In this document: in pieces, positions 27,841 through 40,100 of the stretch | Layout: every line of letters begins with the position of its first letter | Numbering within the stretch: position 1 is the first letter of the stretch | NCBI GenBank assembly: GCA_009792885.1 | Contig: WMCF01000034.1 | Span: 7,350,228 to 7,414,227, forward strand | Source: Eremophila alpestris peregrina | Taxonomy: Eukaryota > Chordata > Aves > Passeriformes > Alaudidae | DNA length: 64,000 nucleotides | Direction: 5' to 3' | The notes under the pieces: model-generated | Seen by the model: the letters and a program-made list of their open reading frames with translations, nothing else | Database searches by the model: none | What the model was told of the DNA's origin: nothing | Program-made: the position numbers and the translations under genes

Positions 27841-27894
27841 GAGTACCAGCAGAGGAAGGAACAATCTATCCAAGAAGTGGAAGGGCTAAGTTCT
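27841..27894 (+). other. Candidate mini-exon upstream of the recognised gene end
   Basis: A strong acceptor (cttgtgtttttctgttcacccag) precedes 18 codons reading EYQQRKEQSIQEVEGLSS. This is charged and coiled-coil-like, as in the exons at 34195 and 36880. The following donor (gtaaca) is weak. The exon would be phase 0, compatible with an exon starting at 34195. Orientation and character fit, but this is inference only. Confidence 0.15.
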
Positions 27895-29364
27895 GTAACA
27901 AATTATATATGCTATGTTTCAGCTTGCTGCTGGTCAGATTCCTGCACTGTTGAGTGTATTAACAGCTTGGCTGGAATCCTGTTATGTAGTCTACCAGGTG
28001 CTTTTACAGACCAACGCTTCAAAAGGGGTGAAAAAAAAATCTATATATCTGTCAGTCACTCAGTAACACAAACGTGAGACAAGACGTGTTATTCAACATG
28101 TTCTTTTCAGATCTATCATTTTTCTTGGAGGGGACGGTGCTGAATTCTTGCAAGTCTTATGGAAGTTATGCTACAGTGATCCACACTTGTCAAAGAGTAA
28201 CTGTTTCTCCAGAGCCAAGTTATGACATCAGTGGCACCTGCCAAAATTTATAGCACAGATCAAACGTGGCATTCAGAGTTTGTGCCCTGTAACTGCCTGG
28301 TCATTCCTCGTGGTGTGTTGCAGACTTCATAAAATGAGACTGTGGGTTTGGGTTTTTTCCCCCTGCCATTAAGGTAATTCATAATAGCAGATGTCATCAC
28401 TCCCAAATAAAAATGAGTGACGGATGAGTAGATATAATCAGTTATTCCTGGCAGTTTGAGTTCTCTTGAAAAGGGGAACCCAGGGGTAAAACTGATATGA
28501 TTCAGTAATCACTCAAGAAAACCATATTTGACAGAAGAGGAAGCTACTATACAATCAAAGTAAGCATTTATATTCTTGTATTTTGGCCAAAATAAGATTT
28601 TCTCTTCAATGTCTTGATTATTAAACCTGCCTAGATATACATGGGTATGCATTAATTTTATGTTTTGTTAAATCATGTGTATTTGAAAAATGTTTTCTTC
28701 TTGTTCCCTCTCTGACCTGGAATTCTGTATGTTTCAGTATACCTTTAAGAAAATTATTTCCGATCCTATGTGGTTTATAAAGCATAAGAGGTATCCTTCC
28801 ACTGTTTCATTTTTCTTTAGTCATAACTTCAGTTATTAAGCTATTATTTGTTACTATCTTTTTTGCTATTACTAGAACTTCTGTACTACACACACTTCAA
28901 CTGAAAGGAAAACCACCATAAAAGTAACATATAAGGGGATGCTCATCAAAATTATGCATTCTATACGTGTAATTTAAAACTTTTCAGAGCTTTGAGCTTT
29001 TTAAATAGTTTTTTAACAAGCACTAATAATGGGCTTTGAACTGTTCTGTAGTAGATATATAATGCTAGAAAGCATTCCATGCTTAGGCAAACAAACCCTG
29101 GTGAAGGGCAAAAGGAATAGGATATTAATTAGTGTCCTGACAAAGATAAACCAGCTCGTGGTCATGATATGACCCAAGGGATTGAGTCTAGTTAAAGTCC
29201 AAGATAATCTTTCCATTGTTTACAATGGTCACCAAAAAACCTCTGAAGTGAAAATTCTTCCAGGAACATGCTTATGTTCCATATTAAAATTGGCTGAATG
29301 ATCAAATTCATTGCAAGAGTTAAAATTATACTTATCTCCAGCTTCCAGAGGGGAAATATTTTTA

Positions 29365-29382
29365 AGATATATATATATATAC
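29365..29382. repeat. Short (TA)n microsatellite
   Basis: About eight TA units ending in ACACATAT. Short and unremarkable. Confidence 0.85.
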
Positions 29383-30289
29383 ACATATTTTTTAAATCAT
29401 TATTTTTAAATACTTTGTTTTTCAGAAAACATTTTGGAAATCAACTTTGGAAATGTTCAAATATTGCTTTATATTACTGGTTAAAATATTTTCCAATAAA
29501 GAAAAACAGAATAAGGAAAAAAAGAAAAAAACATTTCTTTTTTTTGCCAAACCAATTATTCTTTACATTATGCATAATTCAGACTAAAAATTACATTGAT
29601 CTTTTTTTTTCCAAATATATTCAACTAACAGTTTTACTGAATATATTGAAATACTTCTCACAGAAAAGTAAAAGCACAGTATTTTGCCCACAAGTCTGTC
29701 TGTATAAAATACTGAATTTTTAAGACTTTGGCTAGTTTAAGACACATGTTAAATAAAAAGATTGAATAAAAAAAGTTAAAAATGTCTCCTGGGACTTAAG
29801 AAAATATTTTCTTCTCCTGCTTGTTTATTTCAAATAAAGGTAACTCAAAAGAGCAATTTTGTTCAAAACATCAAGAGCCATTTCTGACTTTTAAAATTTC
29901 TCCAGAAAGAGCCCAAAGTAGTAATTACAAAGTGCGCAAAACAGAAATTACTTTCATTGGATATTTTTTAAAACTCCTTTTTGTACCTCAGCAGAAGTAG
30001 CCTGAAATCACAATAATTCAAAATATGCAGACCAGGCAGGGGCTGAGATCAGAGCATTTGTAAACTTACTTACCAAACCTTAACCTCCTACCACACCACA
30101 CTCAGATTCAGATCAGATCATATGAAATAAGGTTGTACCACTGGCTGTTTCTATACTGGTTTTGTGCCAGTGAACAAAAGTTGTGCATATAACTTACAGC
30201 TAGAGGCAAAATTTCCTCTCTCATATATAGGATATATCTATGGAGGGAAAACTGCTTATTATTCACACTTCAAACCTCCTTTAAACTGG

Positions 30290-30614
30290 CTCTGGGACAT
30301 GACCTCACAAGGAGAAGCAGAGGGCCAGGTATCGACCTCTTCACTCTTGTGGCCAGTGAGAGGACTCAAGGGAGTGGCTGAGTCAGGGGAGGTTTAGGCT
30401 GGATTATCAGGAAAAGGCTCTTCATCCAGAGGGTGGTTGGGCACTGGAGCAGGATCCCCAGGGAAGCGGTCAGACCTCAAGAAACATTTGGACAATGCTC
30501 TCAGGCACATGGTGTGACTCTTGGGGATGGTGCTGTGCTGGGCCAGGAGCTGGACTCAATGGTCTTTGTGGGTCCTTTCCAATTCAGCACATTCTGTCAC
30601 TCTGTGATTTTATG
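30290..30614 (+). mobile_element. CR1 LINE, 3' end fragment
   Basis: This is a 5'-truncated CR1 retrotransposon tail. The recognisable order is: GGGAGGTTTAGGCTGG near 30388, then TTCATCCAGAGGGTGGTTGG near 30421, then the segment CAGGCACATGGTGTGACTC near 30501, then GGACTCAATGGTCTTTGTGG near 30552, then TTCCAATTCAGCACATTCTG. It ends in degenerate ATTCTATG-type octamers. The upstream edge, near CTCTGGGACATGACCTCAC, is less certain. A few bases usually present before the GGGAGGTTTAGG block are missing. No intact reading frame remains. Open frames across this block are remnants, not genes. Confidence 0.9.
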
Positions 30615-33600
30615 AGTTTAAAACAATGTATTATATGTAGGTGCTGTCTGTGTTTCATGAGTGATTTGCTGTCTTACAGATTGCAACATGGCTCCCTGAT
30701 TTATGGTTTGATTATAAATGTAGGAGATTTTTCTTTCACAGTGCCATTAATTCTGTTTTTACAATTACTTCTTCTTGTGGACATTCTCCATAAATTAATA
30801 ATATGTTAGCATATAAATTAATTTATGTAAATGATGAATGCTGTAAAAACTTTTTTGTACACACTTACATGTTTTTGACAGTTGAGGTTCAGAGCTACCA
30901 AATGCATAAGCCACTTTAACCAAGATCTAATTTAATCCTTATTTAAATGTTGTTTTATCAGTTTGGCTCTCTAAAACAGCAGTAAGCTATACTTCACATG
31001 AGGAGGTAGGACTGCAAAACCCATCCTTAACTATCTGAGTCAAAGGTTTAGTAAGGGACTCTGTCTTACAGAGTTATGCAGATTTTAGTAACCCTTCATA
31101 GAAAATATATTGCAGAAAGTTTTATAGCATGAATTTTCAGTTCATAAATGATACTTACAATATTTCAGGTCTTCTGAATGAATAATTTTAAATCAATAGA
31201 AGTGCTTGCTCTTGGTTATTTTACATTCATATGAGTGGATAAACATGTTAAAAACCTGCTATTAGGAGTCAGAAAGACGCCTTCCTGACTTTCCTTTAAT
31301 ATGTTTGGAATAATGAGCCTATTTTTTTGCTTACTTTCCACCCAGACAAAACTGGTAATTTTATTTACAGGAAACACCTAATTGTCCTACTTGTTACTGA
31401 GCACTGAGTTGTCTGAGTGAAGGAATCGAGAACAACTTTGATGACATTAAGTCCAGTTGCCAGTGTAAATCCAATTTATGTTATTTGGACATCTAAAAAA
31501 GAAAAAAATCACACATCAGCAAAACATGTTATCTAGAGCAATAATAGTTGGGGTTTTTTCAATACAAAGGCTTACTCAGAAATCCAAACCAAGCTCCTAA
31601 GAAGAATTTTTCAATTAGAAAAAAAGGAGTGTCCATGAACTTCAATTTCTACACTTAGATGTCATAATGCCAAGCTCAAAAATAGGATGCTTGCACACAC
31701 CATACCATGAAAGAGACTGGCCAGCAATGCAGACAGTACAGTCTTCAAAATTTTACGTCAAGAATCTGTCTTAGCAAGGACCACAGCAATACCATGTGAA
31801 GTATTAACTGTCACTGACATTCCTAGGAACAAATACCAAATGTTCTTGACTTGCAGAAAGCCCCACAGACTTAGCCAACTAAAACTTGCAGAAGTACCTC
31901 CATCTTTTGGGCACCTCTCTGATCACAACACGTTCTTTTGAGTGGAGCAGCCAAAACTTAAGGCAGCCAAAACCCTCATATGCACCTTCTCAAAATCTAA
32001 TGAGTTTAAACCTCAGATAAAGACTGGAGACCCTCCTTGTACCATTTGGAGAACATAAACCAGAAGTTAAATAATCATAAAAATTTAATCTCTAATTAAA
32101 GGTTAATGTGTTGTGGCAGATTCTTATATGAGGCAAAGTATAATAGGGTTTGGAGGGCACACTGATTCAGTTTGTCAGCAACTTGCACTTGGCTTCTGAG
32201 GCAATGGGATAATTATCTGTAGAGTGTCAAGTGGGCAGCTGCTAGTGATAGAAGAGCCTCTAAATGGTGCAAGGACCCGTGTGACCTGCTGATCCAGGAA
32301 TGATGAAATAATCAGATTCCATCACTCCCTGTAGCAAGCTATTACCAGAGCACTTATTTTAACACTGCTCAAGGCCTATGGAATTAAGACACAGTAAGGG
32401 CATGTTCCAGTGCATCCGTGACGTGCATATTTTTTGCAAGATGAAGCCTAAAATAATAGTATTATTTTGGGGCCACAGCGTGAGACAAAATGTTATTAAG
32501 ATTACCCATATACACGTTTAGACCACATTCATTGCCAAATGAACATGTTTAGCAAAAGGTGTGAGTAGAACTTCTGTACCCACACCAATGCAACAATTCC
32601 TGCTGTGTCACACTGTGCTACATCTACAGCATTCCAAGTCCACATCAAGGGAAATACTAGGAAAATGCTGTTTGCCTCAGAGAAAAACACCTGGTTGTTT
32701 TGGTGATACTGCAGCTCTTGCTGGCATTGCTGTGAAGAGGACCAATTTTCTAAACATTCAAGGTATTCCATCACACAGGAGGTTATATTACATGTTCTAA
32801 CCAGTTCATGCTTATCACTCCAGTTGGGCTGTGCTGGTCTTTAGGCAACTGGACTTGTCAATAGAAAAATAATGTATCTCAAATATTCTTTTTGTTAAGC
32901 AGTTATTTTTTTCCAGCCAGACTTTGCCCCAAGTTTGGCAAAATTATTTGTTATTACTGATCTTTTTAAAAAGTTGATTCATGAAAATTACAACAAATCT
33001 AAAATATTCAATTTAGGAAGATGCTCAGAACTTACTTATGTGTCCTTTCAGGGTGCCAGGAGTTTCAAATACTGTATTTGACAGTAACCTTTCAGAAATC
33101 TGCCTTAATTGTGGTACATCTGACCGTCCTTTACTTGTACTCTGATCTTCCACTTTACAGCATTGTACAAAGCAAAAGTTTCCCCAGATTGGCCTACATT
33201 AGCGTAGACGTTGTTGTATTTATCAAGAATAGCTCCTAAAATATGAAATCATGTAGGAAGAAGGTTCACAAGTACATATCAGGGTCTATGAGGCATTAAT
33301 TCATCACCATTACAGAGTGGTTGGCAAAAAGATCTAATCATAGCCAAATACAGATAAACACAAGAAAGCAAAAGGATTTATTTCATAGCAACCTTCAAAT
33401 TAAGTGCTGATCTAATAGTAGAAAACTCTGGAGTTTAGGTTTTTGGAGTTTCTCTTTCTCATATCCTCCCATTTCCTGGTGGGGCTTGGTGGAAGAGGCT
33501 GATTCAGGAAATAGGCAACAGAACTTACCTTTTCAAAGTACAATCTGATAACCAATACAATGGTAAGATCAGCAAGAATAACAGACATGATTAGAATTTT

Positions 33601-34194
33601 AATGTTTGAATAACACACATTTAGTGAGGACAAATTCGTCTATTTTCTGTCATTTTTATCATTTATTGGAACTGCTCCCCGTATTTTAATGAGCTCTACT
33701 TTTAACAGTATTTAAGACTGAATTTTGATAAAATATAGAACAAGACCATAACAAGCTCCCCAGGGCTTTGCACTATGTGTGTTTCAATTCAGAGTCATAA
33801 TTCCCTTGCGTAATTTGTGTATGACATCAGTTGGAGTAGCAAAAGGAATCATTTAGGAACAATGCATTTCCCTGAGATAAAACATTTATGATCTGTTATG
33901 GGATATGGGCGATAGAGAAGTCCTTCACATCCAATCTGAAGTCCAGTGACAATGGCACTATATTTGAAAGCATTTTCCACAAGTTCTTCTAAAATTACTT
34001 AAAATCTCACACATTCTGAGGCACCCACAATATTTCAGTGAACTGTGCCATTCACAGTCATTACTCAGTAGCAAAAATATAGTTATGTCATTCAACTGTC
34101 ACCCAAGGCCTGTTTCAATGCCTTATATTTTGGTTCAAGGCAGACTAAGCACCCGATACCTATTCTTTTCAGGTGACATACTTTATTTTAATAG
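30615..34194. other. Probable intron or 5' flank of the recognised exons
   Basis: AT-rich, unique-looking DNA directly upstream of the exon at 34195. No further coding exon or repeat is recognisable. Confidence 0.55.
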
Positions 34195-34421
34195 CGCTTC
34201 CTGAGAATGAAATTTCAAGGGGCTGCCTCAGGTCAGGCTTTTGACTTCTCTGACCTCCAAATTGCTTTTCAGAAAATGAGCAAGCACACGGACTTCAGAC
34301 GCCACGGGATGGGTGGTCATGATGCGGAAGAGCTGAAGAACTTCTGGGAAAAGGTCATCCAAGAGCAAACAAAGCAACAAGAAGCTGAAGAGTCCAGGCT
34401 AAGCAAAAGTGCCCTGAACAA
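34195..34421 (+). CDS. Penultimate coding exon of an unrecognised helical/coiled-coil protein
   Basis: The frame is open from a TAG at 34192-34194 to a strong donor (exon...AACAA|gtaagt). That TAG also serves as the best acceptor, preceded by a T-rich tract (cttttcaggtgacatactttattttaatag). Internal acceptors such as 34231 are possible, so the 5' edge is uncertain. The exon gives 75 codons plus two bases. Visible features are a hydrophobic start (RFLRMKF), an F-D-F-S-D-L segment near residue 16, then a charged amphipathic stretch (EELKNFWEKVIQEQTKQQE, residues 45-63) that looks like a helix or coiled coil. There is no signal peptide or membrane segment. The exon joins in frame to the exon at 36880. 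I do not recognise the family. The evidence for coding is the paired splice sites, the frame continuity and the protein-like composition. Confidence 0.72.
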
Positions 34422-36879
34422 GTAAGTGGTATTTTTTCTTTTCCAAGAGACAGCAAGGCATACCATCACGTGCTTTAAAATAAGGTAACCTGTTATTGTA
34501 CTGCTTTATTCATAGCACAGATTGTGTTCTGGATCTTTGGCACTTTTCCTCTCACAGCTGCTTGTCTCATATTACCATGGCTCTTCTGCATGGAAACTCA
34601 GACACCCCTCACCCCTAAACCTCATGAGCATTCTTCAAAGGCCTTGGAGCATAGCCATGAAAAAATAAAACACTTTGGAATTACGGCTTGTGACAGCCAG
34701 AAAATAGCGGGAATTTTACCTAGAACTGGTACAGATACAAAATAAACAAAATAATATTACATTAAAGGGACAGCCACCCACCTAATCTGTAGAATAAAAA
34801 ACCCGTGGCACCTTTGTCATGTTTAACAGCCCTTCACATCATACAAGCCCAAAGGTAGAAACAACACAATGAGATTTCCCCATTCAGTGCAAAAAGTTGT
34901 GAGTTTTTTGTTGTTTGGGGGGGGTTGTTGTTTGTTGCATTCGTTTTATTTTTGGGGAGGATGTTTACAAAGTAGTATAAAACAACAGGGATTGCTTAGA
35001 GAAAGCAATATAGCTGTATTGTGGTACAGATACTCTGCACAAGTGTGGTGGACTGCTTCAAGTATTTGTTCAACTTGTGGCAACTCAGAACTTTGAACCA
35101 GGGTCTCCTGCGCACAAAGTGAATCCCCTGAGTACTAATGGACAGAAACAGAGAACAAGAAATACCATGACTTGTGTGGTTTCCTTTTGTGCTTTCCTCC
35201 TGAAATTAACAAAGGTTTTCCTGCATAAACTTTCTCAGAACTGGGATATTCACATAAACTAAATTGACTTCAACAAAATGGAAAGTGCTGATCAAGGGCT
35301 GTTTCTTAGAAAAAATTCTAAAACTTTGACCCCAGTGCCCAAGAAAGGGCGTCACTGACATCATTTAGATACTTGGAAATCAACATCTGGGCAGACCTGG
35401 GTCTTGAAAAAGTCAGATGTGGACAATCTTGCTTCCAGTATCCTACTCCAGCTAGTCAGTAGTATTCTCAAATCCCAATCACAAAATTGCTGGAAAAAAA
35501 ACCATATATGATAAAATCCAGGAAAGTGCTCAGCTTCACTGGAAACATTTATCACCCTAGATCACAAAAGACTACCATGAGAAGACACTGCAACCAAAAT
35601 GGAATTTGAGGTTTAGATAACATTTTTTACTTCATGAAGTTGAAAATGTTAAAAGTTTTTATAAGCTCTACTCTGAAGAGAAAATAGAAATGCAGTGAGA
35701 GAACCTTGAATAAGTGTTAACTTACATATTCAACTGACCCTTCGCATCTGAAATAGACCCAAGCAAGTTCCTTCAAAGTCACTTGTCCAGTCAAAGCCCA
35801 GATTGTTCACAAAGTGTTCTATAATTTGAAGAAAAGTGATACTTTCAGGAGGTAATAGACGCTTTCATTACAAAACACACATATCCACAACTTCACGTAA
35901 GAGGCACTCAGGAGAATGATAAGGTTTTACATAAAGGCAAGTGCTCCCTCTGGGACATGTAGGACACTAATGAGAAACACCAGTATTCTCAATGGCAAAT
36001 TTTTCCTAATTCACTGCACCTCTTTTTAGAGGCTTATCTACATTCACAAAAGGATATTGCAGACTAGGTAGTTTAAAACACAAACTCAGAATCTAAGATA
36101 ATGCAAGCACCCATAAGAAAGAATTATTTCATCTGAGTTACTCTCAGATGAAATCATTGGCTGTTGTTCTTTTCACCACACCAAAGGTAATTTAAAACCC
36201 CATACATTCTATGATGCATTTGTCATTACTATATAATATCTGATCTTATAACATTGCTGGGTCAGGTGTTTCATAACATTTCCTGCAGAAAACAACCCAG
36301 CCAACAATATCTTAAATGGTCCCTAGAGATTTTCTCTTTTGCTTTTACTGTACCAGCGTCTTGAAATTATGTGGCTCCTCTTGCATGTGACATTAATTCC
36401 TTTCATTAAACACGCACAAGGTCTGCAAAGTTGTTTTCATTTTCTTTTTTACCCATAAGGACATATTTTAAATTCAGCCTGCTCTTCTCCACAGCATTTT
36501 ACAGCAGAACTTGAGGGGTTGGGGGAAAAAAAATATTTTTTAATTTACACATTGAATGACCTTAATGCACAGGCAGTACTCGTGTGTGGCTTTTAGAATA
36601 CCCCAGAGGGAAAAACAGAGTTCTTCACAGTGACAGTATTTCAGCAGTTGTTTGACTCATTTGGAATCCAGCAATGTCAACCACTGATATTATCAGCACT
36701 ATCCTTTTCTCCCCTGCATTCCCAATCTAGCAAGCTAGAGGGATGTGTAATTGGTAAATAAATACAGGACAAGTGCTGTGGTGATGAAAGAGAGGAAAGC
36801 TTTGACCCTGCTGAAAAGCCCTGGATACATTTGAAGGATTTGGCTCAATAACTGCTAAGCGCTTGTACTCTCTTTGCAG
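34422..36879 (+). other. Phase-2 intron between the two recognised exons
   Basis: This 2.46-kb intron runs from gtaagt at 34422 to a pyrimidine-rich acceptor (cttgtactctctttgcag) ending at 36879. It interrupts a lysine codon (AA|A). The interior is AT-rich and I see no gene or large repeat in it. A G/T-rich tract lies at about 34897-34960, including a run of eight or more G. Confidence 0.68.
34897..34960 (+). repeat. G/T-rich tract with a G run
   Basis: TTTTTTG, TTGTTT, eight or more G, then TTG repeats and TTTTTGGGGAGG. It is strand-asymmetric and lies inside the intron of the recognised gene. Confidence 0.75.
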
Positions 36880-37012
36880 ACTTCGCCAGGAATGGACTCT
36901 GCGGCTGGAAGGTCGAGCAAGGCAGATCCAGGCACACATGAAAACACGGGAAGAACAAATGACACCACTGTCTATCGAGGCTCTTCCCTCACCAGATAAA
37001 ACTGTTGCTTGA
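36880..37012 (+). CDS. Terminal coding exon of the same unrecognised protein
   Basis: The exon begins after a good acceptor (ctctctttgcag). It completes the split lysine codon and continues for 43 codons to TGA at 37010-37012. The sequence keeps the character of the preceding exon: LRQEWTLRLEGRARQIQAHM is a basic, amphipathic helical stretch. A short proline- and serine-containing tail ending in KTVA follows. The product of both exons is 119 residues, so this is the C-terminus of a larger protein whose N-terminal exons are not identified here. The frame-compatible splice, the immediate stop and a poly(A) signal about 135 bases later make a terminal exon likely. The family is unknown to me. 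Confidence 0.72.
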
Positions 37013-37038
37013 ACTTACTGTGAAACACAGCAAGCACA

Positions 37039-37118
37039 GGGCCCGATTCTGACCTCCTGCACGCGCCTATAAACCAGCAGTTACACTGCTGAACAACCAA
37101 AAGGTCAGATTCTGCCCG
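37039..37118. repeat. Decayed palindromic MITE-like element in the 3' UTR
   Basis: The left end GGGCCCGATTCTGACC (37039-37054) is an imperfect inverted match to the right end AGGTCAGATTCTGCCCG (37102-37118). The ends resemble the short palindromic non-autonomous elements, with GGGCC...ATTCTGA-type termini, that I know as common in turtles and crocodilians and rarer and older in birds. The family assignment rests on memory of those termini. The imperfect inverted repeat itself is visible. Confidence 0.45.
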
Positions 37119-37145
37119 TTTTCCAAACTACTTACTAGAGATACT

Positions 37146-37151
37146 ATTAAA
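37146..37151 (+). promoter_or_regulatory. ATTAAA poly(A) signal candidate
   Basis: ATTAAA is the common variant of the AATAAA hexamer. It sits 134 bases after the stop codon of the terminal exon, a plausible distance. No canonical AATAAA occurs between the stop and this site. Confidence 0.5.
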
Positions 37152-40100
37152 GTCCTATTGAGAATCAGTGCAAGAATAATGCCACAAGGGGGAAAAAGTG
37201 AAAAGGAATAGATGAGAAGCAGACAACTCTAATTTTCCATGATATATTATTACTGTGATGTACCAGGATTCTCTTATGTAACTGCATTTCCAAGTGACAA
37301 CAACATACTGCTAGGAAAGAGGGTGGCTTGTTTAATAGGAATAATACATTCAGACAGCTGCATGCAAAATTGCACATTTCCATTTACACAGCTCACAGAG
37401 TCTGGCTTACTCTGAGCTCACAGGCTTAATGCAGACATAAGATGTTCTGTCTGTCTTGAAGAGCCACAGTTGAGGGAGTTAAGGATTAGCCTGATCAGCT
37501 GGCCAGGAGGAGAAACACATTCTTTAATGGAATGAGGAAAAAAAATATCAACCAACTTTTCTGATCAACACATAAGCATATTTATAAATCTCAATAATTA
37601 AAGGAACAGAAAAAATTACTTTGATTTTCTTGGAATATGTAAGAAAAAGACTACTGAGCCAGTAACCTTTATTGTGAGCCAGACAAATGTTAGAGTAGTA
37701 AGAACAAGTCAGTGTGAGAGTTTGAATTAGAAGGCAGTGAATCATAACAGCACAGAAATGCTTTGCAAAGTATCACTTGCCATACCTGGCATGCACTAAT
37801 CCAAACAATTTCTGCGTCTTCTTCTGGGTTAGGTGAAACAAAAGTAGGAATAACACAGGGTAATAAGAATGTGCCTTATTTACCTATATGTCTGTGTTTC
37901 TAAATACTAGTTTTTTTGATTAAAACATTTATTTGTTTTCTCTTCAAATAATCTTTGGTACACAAGAGAAGACTCATAAATCCCAACAGCTATTTTTCTC
38001 TAACAGTATTGTGCCAGACAGAAATTTACTTTTAATCTATATTTACACTAAAAAAGTAGATAGGAATAAATTTGATATATTTCAAAACAGAACTGAAATT
38101 AAACCATTTTGACATCACATAAATATTTAAAACAACATTTAATTAAAACACAAACCTTTACCGAATGTTCTCACTTTTGCAAAGTAAAATTCTGCCACAG
38201 AAAAAAGCAAGCTAGTGCAGAAATGTTGTTATTCCATGAAGGATTAAAACAATTAAAAGCTTATAAAATGTTGTTCTGTTACTGAAAACTGAAGGATTGT
38301 AGTATCAGTTTCTTTTCATAAAAACTGACCCAAAAAGCGTGCAATTGTTCCTTACAGTGGCTATTTTCCATTAGAAGAGCAATGCTGAAAAAATAATAAA
38401 GTTGTAGCTGCCTTTGCCCTGCAAGACTGGAGTCTGTTTTCTGCATCCGCCTATTTCCCCCTATTCTCTGAAAATTTCTTTCTGTAACCCAGTACCCTGG
38501 GGGCAGGACAGAGTCGTCTTTCCACAGTAGCTGTGAGGGATTGGATCCTAGAGTTCCACGGCCTTGTCAGGTTGTTATTCTGCAGCAGCTCGAGCTGTCT
38601 CTGGGGGTAGTTCAGGATGCGTTTGAGAAGGAGGTGGGAGTGTCTTGGGGTGGGGGGGTAGTCTGGGTGGAGAACTCATGGGCCGTTGTTCATTGCCTTG
38701 GGGTTGGACACAACAGTCAGTAATTCTTGCATGTACATCACCCTCTCTTGGAGTACTTCTGTTATTAGTGCTGTTTTCCTATCTCATTACTGCTTCAGGT
38801 AAATTGTTCTTCCCTCAAGATGTAGTCTCTGCCTTTCATCCACCACCAGAGGTTTGCAGCTTTCTTTTTAGTGGGAGTACTAAACTGAGGAATAACATTC
38901 CTAAAATATGACACCTAAGCTAAATTTTTCTTTTGGTGAGGTTCACAACCTGAACTAGCTGCCACTTACCAAAAAACTGGACTAGTTTACTTTACTGTAG
39001 CCATCAATAAAGGACACAGACATGGACTACTGAAGATTCTCCACTTCTGAAAACCAGGTCTATTAGATTAGTTAGCTTAACCACTGATTTATGGCATTGT
39101 AATGCCACCCACGTCAGTGCAGCTTATCCATACTCCACGTCAGTATGACAAGAGAAGATCCAAGAAAAGCTGGCTTAGTAAGTATTGATTGTTCTTTTAC
39201 ACTTAAAGTCAATATTTTTATTTATTATGAATACTTTTATGATACTCTTTCGGTTGTTTATGAAGTTAGGTAAGATAGGAAAAGGACTATGCAAGTTGAT
39301 GTAATTCACACAAAGCAAATTTCAGCACTCCCCTAAAAACTACCTTAGCTCTCTGAGGAGCAGTTTTTCTGTAAGGAGCTCTGAAGGCATCCAGAGATAT
39401 GTGAAATCCACAGATATGTGGATATGTGCTTCCTCCACAAATAGTTGGCATCATATTAGCTACACACCAAAGGAGTGTTGCGGGCATTGTCTACCTTCAC
39501 AAGTGCTTCAAACTTATTTCAGTTGAGAATGGATTCCTTATGCAGCAAAGAGTGTGCATATCATGAGTGTGAAAAACCAAAATGCTCCTACACTTAACAA
39601 AAAACATCTCTTTCCACATTGCTCAAGTGTACATGCATTAGTCATGGTTACCCATTCTAGCACACATTTTACACAATAGCAGTAACCTGACACCTCCATG
39701 ATATTGACCATCAGGTGTTTCTGTTCCCAAATCCAGGTGTTCATCCAATTTTCACTACTACTTGCACATACAACCAGACTGAGACAGGTATCAGGCACTA
39801 GAAATAATAAGTCTAGCAGTTGGATGAAGTCAGATATGCTGCTTGCAAATTGCAAAGCGGAAGGCAGACAGGAAGGTGGCAGATAATGTTTCGTCTTTTT
39901 GCTTTATTCACTGAATTGGTGACATTCAAGCTTGAACTTAGATATTTCATACATAAATGAAAATGTTAAATCTGGCTGTCAATAAAAAACCAAACAAAAG
40001 CCGGTTCAAGTTGACTGTTACATTTTTTAAAACTGTCTCATCCATATACATGGCCGCCATAAATAAAATAGGTTATTCAGTGAGCATAATCTGTCAGGAG

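Larger units (their letters stand above)
24943..30289. other. Non-coding stretch upstream of the CR1 fragment
   Basis: AT-rich. Apart from the weak mini-exon candidate at 27841 and the homeodomain-site cluster at 26640, I see nothing. The 141-codon frame at 29298 is driven by A/T-rich low complexity. Confidence 0.6.
37013..37171 (+). other. Probable 3' untranslated region
   Basis: The segment follows the TGA directly and reaches about 20 bases past the ATTAAA hexamer at 37146. The cleavage position is inferred, not seen. A decayed inverted-repeat element occupies its middle (37039-37118). Confidence 0.5.

Noticed and set aside
29298..29723. 141-codon plus-strand open frame
   Set aside because: Driven by A/T low complexity, with runs of K, F and I codons. 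No recognisable domain.
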